Shown: one piece after another, positions 56,815 through 64,000 of the stretch
How the letters are laid out: each line of letters starts with the position of its first letter
Position numbering within the stretch: position 1 is the stretch's first letter
Assembly (NCBI RefSeq): GCF_042643485.1
Contig: NZ_JBHRSJ010000007.1
Location: 1-64,000 of the forward strand
Length of the DNA stretch: 64,000 bases
Source: Azotobacter bryophylli
GTDB taxonomy: Bacteria > Pseudomonadota > Gammaproteobacteria > Pseudomonadales > Pseudomonadaceae
Direction of reading: 5' to 3'
Position numbers and translations under genes: made by a program
Notes under the pieces: generated by a model
The model's database searches: none
Told to the model about the DNA's origin: nothing
Seen by the model: only the letters and a program-made list of their open reading frames with translations

Positions 56815-58563
56815 ATGCGCGGTGCCCATGACAACAGCCTGCATGCCGCCCTCAAGGCCTGCAAGAGCAGTTTCTTTTCAGTGGGCTTCTTCAGCTTTTT
56901 TATCAACGCGCTAATGCTGGTTCCGTCCTTCTACATGCTTCAGGTGTATGGTCGAGTAGTGACGAGCGGCAGCACGATTACGCTTGTGATGCTTACACTG
57001 ATCATGGTCATGCTGATGCTGACCATGGGGGCACTGGAGTTGATACGCTCACGTATCATGGTCCGGGTCAGTGCCAAGCTGGAAATCTCGCTTAGTCGGG
57101 ATGTGTATCGGGCGAGTTTCAAGCGAGCATTAGCCAGCGGAGGGATGGATGCTTCTGCCCAGCCTCTCAGCGACCTGACCGGGTTGCGTCAGTTTTTGAC
57201 CGGGAACGGTCTTTTCGCTTTCTTCGATGCCCCTTGGTTGCCGGTCTATGTCGGCGTCATGTTTTTCTTTCACTCCTGGTATGGATGGGTTGCCGTTGCC
57301 AGCGCGATAGTCCTGCTGTGTCTGGCTATTGTGAACGAGAAGCTCACTGGCGCAGCTTTGGCTGAAGCCAATAAGCAGAACATCTCTGCAAGCCTTTATA
57401 CCGCAAAGAATCTGCGCAACGCCGAGGTGATCGAGTCGATGGGGATGCTGCAATCCCTCATGGAGCGCTGGGCGTTGCGTCAGAAGAAAGTGCTGTTGCT
57501 ACAGTCGCAGGCCAGTGATAGAGGGGGGCTGATAACTTCTATCTCAAAGACCTTTCGTTTGCTGGTCCAATCGCTGATCCTCGGGGTTGGGGCTTATCTG
57601 GCGATCAGGCAGGAGATCAATCCGGGATCCATGATCGCCGGCTCTCTGCTTCTGGGGCGGGCTCTGGCGCCGATCGACTTGATGATTGGCAGTTGGAAGG
57701 GGTTTATCTCTGCTCGATCTCAATATGCCCGTCTCAGCGAAATTCTCACGCGGCAGTTGGCCGAGCCAGAGCGCATGTCATTGCCCGCGCCGGAGGGAAA
57801 CATCACAGTGGAGAACCTAGTCGTCTCCGCTCCAGGCTCTAGTACCCCGATCATCAAAAACATCAGCTTTGCCGTCTGTGCCGGCACGGTCGTGGGCGTT
57901 ATCGGCCCTAGCGCTTCGGGAAAATCAACTCTCGCCAGGGCTTTGCTCGGGGTCTGGCTTCCTCAGCATGGCGTAGTACGCCTTGATGGAGCCGATATCA
58001 ACAACTGGAATAAGCAAGAGCTCGGTGCGCACGTAGGGTATTTGCCGCAGGACGTTGAACTATTCGAAGGCAGCATCAGCGAAAATATCGCCCGCTTTGG
58101 CAAGGTAGAGCCAGATAAGGTCATCCAGGCCGCCAAGGCTGCTGGCGTGCATGAAATGATCCTGCAACTGCCTAAAGGATATGACACCGTCATCGGAAGT
58201 GACGGGGTCAATCTTTCCGGAGGGCAACGCCAGCGTATCGGTTTGGCACGAGCCCTCTATGGCCAACCCAGGCTGATCGTTCTCGATGAGCCCAACTCCA
58301 ACCTCGATGATGTCGGTGAGCGTGCTCTGGCAGCCGCCATTGCCCAGATCAAGGCCAGTGGTGCGACCATCTTCATCATCACTCATCGGACCAATATCCT
58401 GACCCAACTGGATCGCCTGCTGGTGATGCGCAATGGCGTGATCGCTCTTTGGGGGGCGAGAGAAAAGGTTCTGGCTGAAATCAGTGCCCAACACCAGGCG
58501 ACGGCGCAGCAACAGGCAGTTGAGCTCAAGGCTATCCAAGCCGCCACTGATAAGACGGCCTAG
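56815..58563 (+). CDS. Type I secretion system ABC permease/ATPase (PrtD/AprD type)
   Basis: This inner-membrane ATPase drives one-step export of a C-terminally signalled protein through the MFP and TolC partners. The 582-residue protein has about five membrane segments (FFSVGFFSFFINALMLV, ITLVMLTLIMVMLMLTMGAL, VAVASAIVLLCLAIV, LLVQSLILGVGAYLAI) and an ATPase domain with GVIGPSASGKSTLARALLG, VGYLPQDVELFEGSISENI, NLSGGQRQRIGLARALYGQP and LIVLDEPNSNLDD. It lacks the peptidase-like N-domain, so it fits the PrtD group (proteases, lipases, RTX). Start 56815 was preferred over GTG 56773. Confidence 0.92.
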   Translation: MRGAHDNSLHAALKACKSSFFSVGFFSFFINALMLVPSFYMLQVYGRVVTSGSTITLVMLTLIMVMLMLTMGALELIRSRIMVRVSAKLEISLSRDVYRASFKRALASGGMDASAQPLSDLTGLRQFLTGNGLFAFFDAPWLPVYVGVMFFFHSWYGWVAVASAIVLLCLAIVNEKLTGAALAEANKQNISASLYTAKNLRNAEVIESMGMLQSLMERWALRQKKVLLLQSQASDRGGLITSISKTFRLLVQSLILGVGAYLAIRQEINPGSMIAGSLLLGRALAPIDLMIGSWKGFISARSQYARLSEILTRQLAEPERMSLPAPEGNITVENLVVSAPGSSTPIIKNISFAVCAGTVVGVIGPSASGKSTLARALLGVWLPQHGVVRLDGADINNWNKQELGAHVGYLPQDVELFEGSISENIARFGKVEPDKVIQAAKAAGVHEMILQLPKGYDTVIGSDGVNLSGGQRQRIGLARALYGQPRLIVLDEPNSNLDDVGERALAAAIAQIKASGATIFIITHRTNILTQLDRLLVMRNGVIALWGAREKVLAEISAQHQATAQQQAVELKAIQAATDKTA

Positions 58564-58584
58564 AGCTAGAAAAAGGGAATTGTG

Positions 58585-59907
58585 ATGAGTTCTGCTACCG
58601 ACAAACTCGATACTACTTTTGCAGGCATCCCTGTTTCCGATCATCGGACGCGGCTCCTTGGGTTCATCATTGTACTTGTGACATTCGGCCTATTCGGTAC
58701 ATGGGCCATCTTTGCGCCGTTGGATAGTGCTGCTCTAGCTCCCGGTGTGGTGACAGTGAAAACATATCGCAAGACCGTGCAGCATCTCGAGGGGGGAATT
58801 GTCAAAGACCTGCTTGTGCGTGATGGCGATATAGTCAAGGTCGGCGACCCGTTGATCGTCTTGGATGATACCCAGATCCACGCTGAGTACGAAATGATCA
58901 AAAGCCAGCTTATCGCTGCTCAAGCGATTCAGGCGAGACTAAGGGCTGAACGCGACGACCTAGCTGAGATCGATTTCTCCGGCATGCTCGAATTGGATAG
59001 CCCACGAGCCCGTGAGGCTCGGAATGGCGAAATTCAAGTATTCAATGCTCGTCGCGGTGCGCGCCTGGGCGAAATTGCTGTACTGGAGCAGCGTATCGGG
59101 CAGTTGAGCGAGCAAATCAACGGATTGAAAACCATGATCGGCACTAAAAACAGTCTTGATAGATCTTATCGAAAGGAAATCGGTGAGTTGACCGAGCTGC
59201 TTGCAGAAGGCTTCGTCGGTAAGCAGCGGCTGATCGAGCAGGAGCGCAACCTGGACAAACTCAAATCGGAAGTTGCGGATCACCAATCCGAGATCACCAA
59301 GACCAAACTGCAGATCAGCGAAACCCAATTGCAGATTTTGCAGCTCAACAAGGATTTCAACTCCAAGGTCGTCAATCAGCTGGCTGAGGTCCAGACGCAG
59401 GTATTTGACCTGCGAGAAAAACTGTCCGCACTGGATGACCGCCTGAGTCGCGTGGTGATCCGTGCACCTGTGGATGGCATGATCCTCGGCATGACTGTGC
59501 ATACCATTGGTGGGGTGATCAGTCCGGCAACGCCGTTGCTGGATGTGGTGCCGTCTATATCCGACCTGGTGATTGAAGCCCAGGTCTCACCTATGGATAT
59601 CGATCGCGTAGAAGTGGGCAAATCAGCTGATATTCGTTTCAATGGTTTTAATAGTGCTACCACTCCTGTTATCAAAGGCGTGGTCTCCCAGGTGTCCGCC
59701 GACCGCCTGATAAACCAAGAGACGGGAATGCCTTACTACCTGGCTCGAGTCGGCTTGACCAAGGAGGGTTTGAAGATGCTAGGTGGGCTCAAGTTGCTGC
59801 CGGGGATGCCGGCTGAAGTACTGATCAGTACCGGTGAAAGGACAATGTTGCAGTACCTGCTGCAGCCAGCGAGCAATCTGGTCGCCAAGTCCATGATAGA
59901 GGACTGA
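58585..59907 (+). CDS. Type I secretion membrane fusion protein (HlyD/PrtE family)
   Basis: The 440-residue adaptor spans from the inner membrane to TolC. It has one membrane helix (LLGFIIVLVTFGLFGTWAIF), a lipoyl half-motif QHLEGGIVKDLLVRDGDIVK, a long coiled coil (about 110-275), the second lipoyl half RVVIRAPVDGMILGMTV, and beta-barrel segments ending in GGLKLLPGMPAEVLISTGER. It begins 22 bases after the ATPase stop; ATG 58585 was chosen, as AAAGGGAATTGTG gives proper spacing. Confidence 0.93.
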   Translation: MSSATDKLDTTFAGIPVSDHRTRLLGFIIVLVTFGLFGTWAIFAPLDSAALAPGVVTVKTYRKTVQHLEGGIVKDLLVRDGDIVKVGDPLIVLDDTQIHAEYEMIKSQLIAAQAIQARLRAERDDLAEIDFSGMLELDSPRAREARNGEIQVFNARRGARLGEIAVLEQRIGQLSEQINGLKTMIGTKNSLDRSYRKEIGELTELLAEGFVGKQRLIEQERNLDKLKSEVADHQSEITKTKLQISETQLQILQLNKDFNSKVVNQLAEVQTQVFDLREKLSALDDRLSRVVIRAPVDGMILGMTVHTIGGVISPATPLLDVVPSISDLVIEAQVSPMDIDRVEVGKSADIRFNGFNSATTPVIKGVVSQVSADRLINQETGMPYYLARVGLTKEGLKMLGGLKLLPGMPAEVLISTGERTMLQYLLQPASNLVAKSMIED

Positions 59908-59910
59908 GCC

Positions 59911-61290
59911 GTGCTCCTGATCCTCGGTTTAATGCTGGGTTTGTTGGTTCAGCAGGCTCACGCTGAGCCTTCAGGTACTGATACTGGGGTGCAAGCTTCT
60001 AATTATGTATCTGATCTGATGCAGCTCTATCGGGAGTCTCGTCTTGAGGACCCTCGCATATTGTCTGCCTACGCCCAGGCCCAGGCTGGCAAGGATCGCC
60101 AGCGCGAGGCCTTGGGGGCGTTGCTGCCGCAGATCAATGCCGGTGCCTCTCTCAACCGTAACCGGCGGGACTCCAAGGGCTTGCCCCTCGAGTACTACAA
60201 CAATGAGCGCTACAACATTTCCTTGAGCCAGCACCTCTACAACAAGGCGGCCTGGGAGAATTATCAGAAGTTCAAGGAGCGAGCCAGTCAGGGGGTATCC
60301 GAGGCCGAAGATGCTCTTTCCGAAGCGACTGTCGATCTTGCCCAGCGCTACTTCGCCGCCTTGGCAGCGGATGATGAATTGGAGCTGGTCATGGCCGAAC
60401 GCCGTGCCACGCAGAAAAACCTGGATCAGGTCAACGCCCTGTACAAGAAGCAGATGGCAATGATCACCGATGTCCTTGATCTACAGGCGCGTGTCGATAC
60501 GCTGGCAGCATCGGAAGTGGAAGCACGAAATCAGGTGCGACTCAGTCGCCAGGAGCTGACCGAGCTGATCGGCCGGCCGGTGAGTGAAAGGCTCGGTCGC
60601 GTGCGTGAAGATATCGAGTTGCAGGTTCCTGCGGAGAGCTTGGAGGCGTGGGTTGATCGTGCCCTCGCCAGTAACCCGGCTCTCAAAGCGCGAGAGAGTG
60701 CCCTGCTGGCAGCCAATGCAGCCCTACGAGAGGGCAAGGGAGGTCATTATCCTTCTCTTAGCCTCAATCTCAGCGGCCTGCGCAGCAACGTTGGCTATGA
60801 CAACAGCATGACCCCTCGCTACGATAACTACGTGGCCAGCTTAGGCGTACAGGTGCCGATCTACAGCGGTGGTTCTACCTCGGCGAGAGTTCGTGCATTG
60901 CATGGCGACCAGATCACCGCGGAGCAGGAACTGGAGGCCATGCGGCGCCAAGTAGTCAAGGAAACGACCAACGCATACCTCACTGCTCAATCCAGCGTGG
61001 AAAAAGTCCGCGCCTCACGCAATGCGCTCGAGTCAGCGGAAAAGGCTACTATCGCTTCCGAACGAGGCTTCCAGTTTGGAGTGGTGAACTCAGTCGACGT
61101 GCTGACCAGTGTAAAGAACGAATACGAGGCGAGGCGTAATCTGCTCAAGGCCCAGTATGATTTCATGACCAATCTGTTGGTGCTAAACCGTTGGGCTGGA
61201 GCCCTGTCGGAGAGAACGATAGAAAGCGTCAACGTATGGCTGGCCCGCAGCGAAGAGTCTCGCGCATTCAGGCGTAATGCTCCGGAATGA
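59911..61290 (+). CDS. Type I secretion outer-membrane protein (TolC/PrtF family)
   Basis: The 459-residue outer-membrane channel has a signal peptide (LLILGLMLGLLVQQAHA), and two TolC-type repeats of helices and strands: LEDPRILSAYAQAQAGKDRQ, LPQINAGASLNRNR, LVMAERRATQKNLDQVNALY, and GGHYPSLSLNLSGLRSN, FQFGVVNSVDVLTSVKNEYE. The start is GTG 59911 after AGAGGACTGAGCC. It is the third gene of a tightly packed set with only three bases to the previous stop. No secreted substrate gene lies near it. Confidence 0.93.
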   Translation: MLLILGLMLGLLVQQAHAEPSGTDTGVQASNYVSDLMQLYRESRLEDPRILSAYAQAQAGKDRQREALGALLPQINAGASLNRNRRDSKGLPLEYYNNERYNISLSQHLYNKAAWENYQKFKERASQGVSEAEDALSEATVDLAQRYFAALAADDELELVMAERRATQKNLDQVNALYKKQMAMITDVLDLQARVDTLAASEVEARNQVRLSRQELTELIGRPVSERLGRVREDIELQVPAESLEAWVDRALASNPALKARESALLAANAALREGKGGHYPSLSLNLSGLRSNVGYDNSMTPRYDNYVASLGVQVPIYSGGSTSARVRALHGDQITAEQELEAMRRQVVKETTNAYLTAQSSVEKVRASRNALESAEKATIASERGFQFGVVNSVDVLTSVKNEYEARRNLLKAQYDFMTNLLVLNRWAGALSERTIESVNVWLARSEESRAFRRNAPE

Positions 61291-62153
61291 TGGCGGTATG
61301 GTCCAAACATGTTCGGACCTTGTAGCGCTTCTCGTGAAAGAAGGGGTCAGGCAGTTTTGTAATGACGCCCCTTGGCATTCCCCTGTCGGGTTTGGCTTTC
61401 TCATAAGAAGCACTGGTCGAACTGAATCCTTCTCAGGTGCGTAATCTGAGGAGGTAGTATTATGAGCATCTGTCAAGCGAACAGCTGAAGGAGTATCTAG
61501 CTAGTGTGTTTTCCTAGGCCCTGAAGGCATACATGCGGACGTATATGGCCATGGAGCTGATTTAGGCTGGAAAGAAAGTGCTGCATATCATCGGAAGTAG
61601 AGAATTTTTCAGTATAAAATGCGGAGAAAATTCTGGAATACAGTTTAGTTCCTGCAGTGAGTTAGATGTGCCCGAACAGAAGGCTTGTCTCTGTATGCAG
61701 AGTAAGTCTTGTTAGAGGGATAAGAAAAATATCTTGGTTGCAGTAGGATTTGGCCCTCTCGGCAGCAGTGCCAGAGTAAAAAACTTATGAAGTTAGTCCT
61801 TCCTAATCCCTGCTTCCTAGGCGCTCACACAGGCCCTCAATGACAATTGATGGCTCTGTACTCACAAGAATCAGGACATCCTATTTGCTTGGTGGTTTGC
61901 TCAATCGCTCAGTTTTAGAAAAAGCTTGCGATCTATACGAAATTCTGCAGTTAGGGAAGAGCCTACGCAGGCGCTTGCAGTGTTGTATATGATTTTATTA
62001 ATGAGGGGAAGTGAGGGTTGTGTGCTGGAGCATAAATGAGAGGCTATTACTTGCTAATGAAACGAGCTCGGTTGAGCGTTATGGCTTGCAAGGTCATCTC
62101 GTCAACAAGAGTATGATCATGGTTTACGGTGGCTAGCAGTAGGACCAATCGTC
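61291..62153. other. 863-base low-GC stretch without intact genes
   Basis: A near-perfect 20-base palindrome, GGTCCAAACATGTTCGGACC, lies at 61300-61319, and a second stem AAGGGGTCA (61341-61349) with TGACGCCCCTT (61363-61373) follows; one of them may end the secretion operon. A frame around 61460-61518 reads YYEHLSSEQLKEYLASVF before a stop and looks like the end of a lost gene. The rest has many stops on both strands. I see no RNA gene. Confidence 0.5.
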
Positions 62154-63155
62154 TTGAGTTATGTGACCAAGCAACTAAAGTCGGATGCGCTAGGCCGCCA
62201 AAGTATGGCGCCAGCAGAAAGCAGCTTTTCATCTGCCCAAGTGGCAATTTTGCTCTGTACGTATAATGGTGCAGAGTTCTTGAGTGCACAGCTGAATTCT
62301 ATTGAGCGGCAGACCCATACGAACTGGATTATTCATGCCTCGGATGATGGTTCAAATGATGAAACTTTAGAGGTCTTGCAAAGCTACCGAAAGCGGTTCG
62401 GCCAAGATCGTTTGGTCATTTATGCTGGCCCTCAGCAAGGCTTTGCCAAGAATTTCATGTCTTTGATTAATAATTCGGAAATTCAAGCAGATTATTTTGC
62501 TTTTTGCGATCAGGACGATGTCTGGTTTGCCGATAAGCTAGCTAGAAGTCTGAAGAACATATCGAATATACCATTGAATATGCCTGCCCTGTATTGCTCA
62601 AGAACACGCTTGATCAATGCGTTGGGGCAGGTTATAGGTTATTCGCCCTTGTTTACTAGGAAACCGAGCTTCCGTAACGCTTTGGTCCAAAGTTTGGCTG
62701 GGGCCAATACCATGATGCTGAACAATGCAGCTCGGATATTGCTAACTCAAATACCGAATGACACATATATCGTTTCTCATGACTGGTTAGCTTATTTGCT
62801 GGTAAGCGGTTGCGGGGGAGCAGTTCTCTATGACCCGAAGCCTACGCTCGATTACCGGCAACATGGGGCGAATCTGATTGGCTCTAATACCCGACTAGCT
62901 GATAGATTGGTGCGCATCCGAAAAATGCTTGCTGGTACATTCAGAGAGTGGAATCGGCATAATCTGTATGCACTAAGCAATAGTCACCAGTGGCTAACGA
63001 GTAATAATCGAACTGCACTCAGACTGTTCATGCAGGTCCGTGAAAGTGGTTTGTTGTTAAGGCGTATCTATTCGTTGAAGAAAGCGGGCTTATATCGGCA
63101 AACCCTGTTGGGTAATATCGGTTTAGTCGTTGCCGTTAGCATTAGGAGGATTTAA
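62154..63155 (+). CDS. Family 2 glycosyltransferase
   Basis: The 333-residue GT-A enzyme probably adds a sugar in O-antigen synthesis at the cytoplasmic face. It has the start strand VAILLCTYNGAEFLSAQLNS, IERQTHTNWIIHASDDGSND with the nucleotide-binding acids, and the DXD-like FAFCDQDDVWFADKLARSL. SHDWLAYLLVSGCGGAVLYD and LDYRQHGANLIGS match rhamnosyltransferase-like members. The start is TTG 62154 after AGGACCAATCGTC; ATG 62205 is an alternative with a poor site. GC is clearly lower than in the core genes. Confidence 0.88.
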   Translation: MSYVTKQLKSDALGRQSMAPAESSFSSAQVAILLCTYNGAEFLSAQLNSIERQTHTNWIIHASDDGSNDETLEVLQSYRKRFGQDRLVIYAGPQQGFAKNFMSLINNSEIQADYFAFCDQDDVWFADKLARSLKNISNIPLNMPALYCSRTRLINALGQVIGYSPLFTRKPSFRNALVQSLAGANTMMLNNAARILLTQIPNDTYIVSHDWLAYLLVSGCGGAVLYDPKPTLDYRQHGANLIGSNTRLADRLVRIRKMLAGTFREWNRHNLYALSNSHQWLTSNNRTALRLFMQVRESGLLLRRIYSLKKAGLYRQTLLGNIGLVVAVSIRRI

Positions 63156-63160
63156 AGAAT

Positions 63161-63358
63161 ATGTCCATCTTGCCTGCAGGTGGCGCTGGATACTTTAGGG
63201 TGTGTCTTGTTTTGGATTGGCCGGCGACTAATGATAAGCCGATTATGAGTCGAGATGATTTGCTTTATGCAGGCAGTTTGGAGAATCTGCAAGGGCTCGA
63301 AGGCTATAAGCAGAGGTTCTTTATCAAAGAGAGTGCTAATGCCGGGGTGTTTGCATGA
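63161..63358 (+). CDS. Small ORF of 65 codons coupled to the exporter permease
   Basis: I do not recognise this gene. It starts six bases after the glycosyltransferase stop, and its stop overlaps the next ATG (ATGA), the spacing of a translated gene. The product is soluble (FRVCLVLDWPATNDKPIMSR, then DDLLYAGSLENLQGLEGYKQ, RFFIKESANAGVFA). It could be a complete small protein, or the end of a truncated larger one. The ribosome site before ATG 63161 (TTAAAGAAT) is weak; TTAGGAGGATTTAAAGAAT, just inside the glycosyltransferase end, gives a strong AGGAGG at 12-base spacing. Confidence 0.6.
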   Translation: MSILPAGGAGYFRVCLVLDWPATNDKPIMSRDDLLYAGSLENLQGLEGYKQRFFIKESANAGVFA

Positions 63359-64000
63359 ATCCACATGCTGCGCAATCAATATCATTGCTTACTTTAGTGC
63401 ACAGTCTGTGGAAACACCGCCAGTTATTAGGGCAAATGACCAAGCGTGAAGTGATTGGTCGTTATAAAGGTTCATTTTTGGGGTTAGGGTGGTCTTTCCT
63501 TAATCCGCTGTTAATGCTTTGCGTTTATACCTTCGTTTTTTCGGTAGTATTCAAAGCGCGTTGGGGCGGTTCCCCTGAAGGGGGAGAGGAAAGCAAAGCT
63601 ATGTTTGCTATCGTGCTTTTCGTGGGCATGATCGTACATGGGGTTTTTGCTGAGATTCTGAATCGTGCGCCAAACTTGATCACTGGTAACGTGAACTATG
63701 TGAAAAAAGTGGTGTTTCCCTTGGAAATACTTCCTGTGGTCACGGCGAATGTAGCCTTGTTTCATGCTCTGGCTAGTTTGGTTGTGTGGTTGTTGGCTTA
63801 TATTGTTTTTATTGACGTGCCACATTGGAATATATTGTTGTTTCCAGTAGTCATGCTGCCTCTTTTGTTGTTGGGGTTGGGAGTTGCCTGGTTCTTGGCT
63901 TCGTTCGGCGTTTTCATGCGGGACATAGGCCCAGCTATATCCATTATAACCATGGTCATGATGTTTCTATCGCCTGTGTTTTTTCCGATGAAAAGCTTGC
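63355..64000 (+). CDS. wzm: ABC-2 polysaccharide exporter permease (Wzm-like), partial at the window end
   Basis: The frame opens at ATG 63355, overlapping the previous stop, and stays open to the window edge (215 codons seen). It begins with a cytoplasmic segment REVIGRYKGSFLGLGWSFLN, the typical Wzm/TagG N-terminus (MTKREVIGRYKGS), followed by helices PLLMLCVYTFVFSVVF, MFAIVLFVGMIVHGVFAEIL, ANVALFHALASLVVWLLAYI, and LFPVVMLPLLLLGLGVAWFL, then VFMRDIGPAISIITMVMMF and SPVFFPM. With a Wzt ATPase, expected just beyond, it would export undecaprenyl-linked O-polysaccharide. Wzt and the rest of this protein are not in the window. Confidence 0.92.
   Translation, partial: MNPHAAQSISLLTLVHSLWKHRQLLGQMTKREVIGRYKGSFLGLGWSFLNPLLMLCVYTFVFSVVFKARWGGSPEGGEESKAMFAIVLFVGMIVHGVFAEILNRAPNLITGNVNYVKKVVFPLEILPVVTANVALFHALASLVVWLLAYIVFIDVPHWNILLFPVVMLPLLLLGLGVAWFLASFGVFMRDIGPAISIITMVMMFLSPVFFPMKSL

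Overview
The window is chromosomal DNA of a high-GC gammaproteobacterium of the Pseudomonas/Azotobacter group. The evidence is gene content and order that I recall from Pseudomonas aeruginosa: a DAHP synthase-deaD-tpm-htpX-alaA-msrB-gpx-sagS block, a tRNA-Glu/tRNA-Gly cluster, a fadE-ABC exporter-queF block, a cpx-scpAB-edd-glk-hexR-pgl-rluB block, and ubiG-mtaD-mtnA-gyrA-serC-pheA-hisC-tyrA/aroA-cmk-rpsA-ihfB. I cannot fix the species. About 60 genes are supported; most are core metabolism and information processing.

Layout. Positions 1-2.75 kb are accessory: a transposase remnant with an apparent internal deletion, a membrane-anchored J-domain protein, and a gene-poor stretch with a terminator. 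Positions 2.75-17 kb hold a DUF2790 protein, a class II DAHP synthase, a spermidine synthase-like protein, DeaD with a structured leader, thiopurine methyltransferase, HtpX, AlaA, MsrB, Gpx, the hybrid kinase SagS, an ATPase and three tRNAs behind a strong sigma70 promoter. Positions 17-22.8 kb hold a long FadE acyl-CoA dehydrogenase, an ABC-2 exporter and QueF. Positions 22.8-32.4 kb hold TrkH, a frameshifted YkgJ-type gene, a nitroreductase, a yciB-yciI-cpxR-cpxP-cpxA run with a CpxR box, a PHP phosphoesterase, YciO and ScpA/ScpB. Positions 32.5-37.1 kb hold Entner-Doudoroff genes (edd, glk, hexR, pgl) without zwf or eda, and a clear HexR operator. Positions 37.2-54.8 kb hold RluB, YciK, MupP, UbiG, the methionine-salvage pair MtaD/MtnA, GyrA, and the aromatic amino acid run serC-pheA-hisC-tyrA/aroA-cmk-rpsA.

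From about 54.8 kb the base composition falls and codon use changes. The order ihfB-lapA marks the usual Pseudomonas O-antigen locus. Here it begins with an RfaH-type antiterminator, then a complete three-gene type I secretion system, an 860-base decayed stretch, a family 2 glycosyltransferase, a 65-residue ORF, and the start of an ABC-2 polysaccharide exporter permease (Wzm-like) cut by the window end. No wzz is seen at its usual place.

How the genes work together. The DAHP synthase opens the shikimate pathway, which the pheA-hisC-tyrA/aroA run completes toward Phe and Tyr. edd, glk, pgl and HexR handle hexose catabolism. MtaD and MtnA recycle methylthioadenosine. The cpx genes watch the envelope. 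The last 9 kb build and export surface products.

The observations most worth following are the RfaH plus type I secretion insertion in the O-antigen locus, the missing zwf/eda, the CpxR and HexR boxes, the YkgJ frameshift, and the accessory left end.
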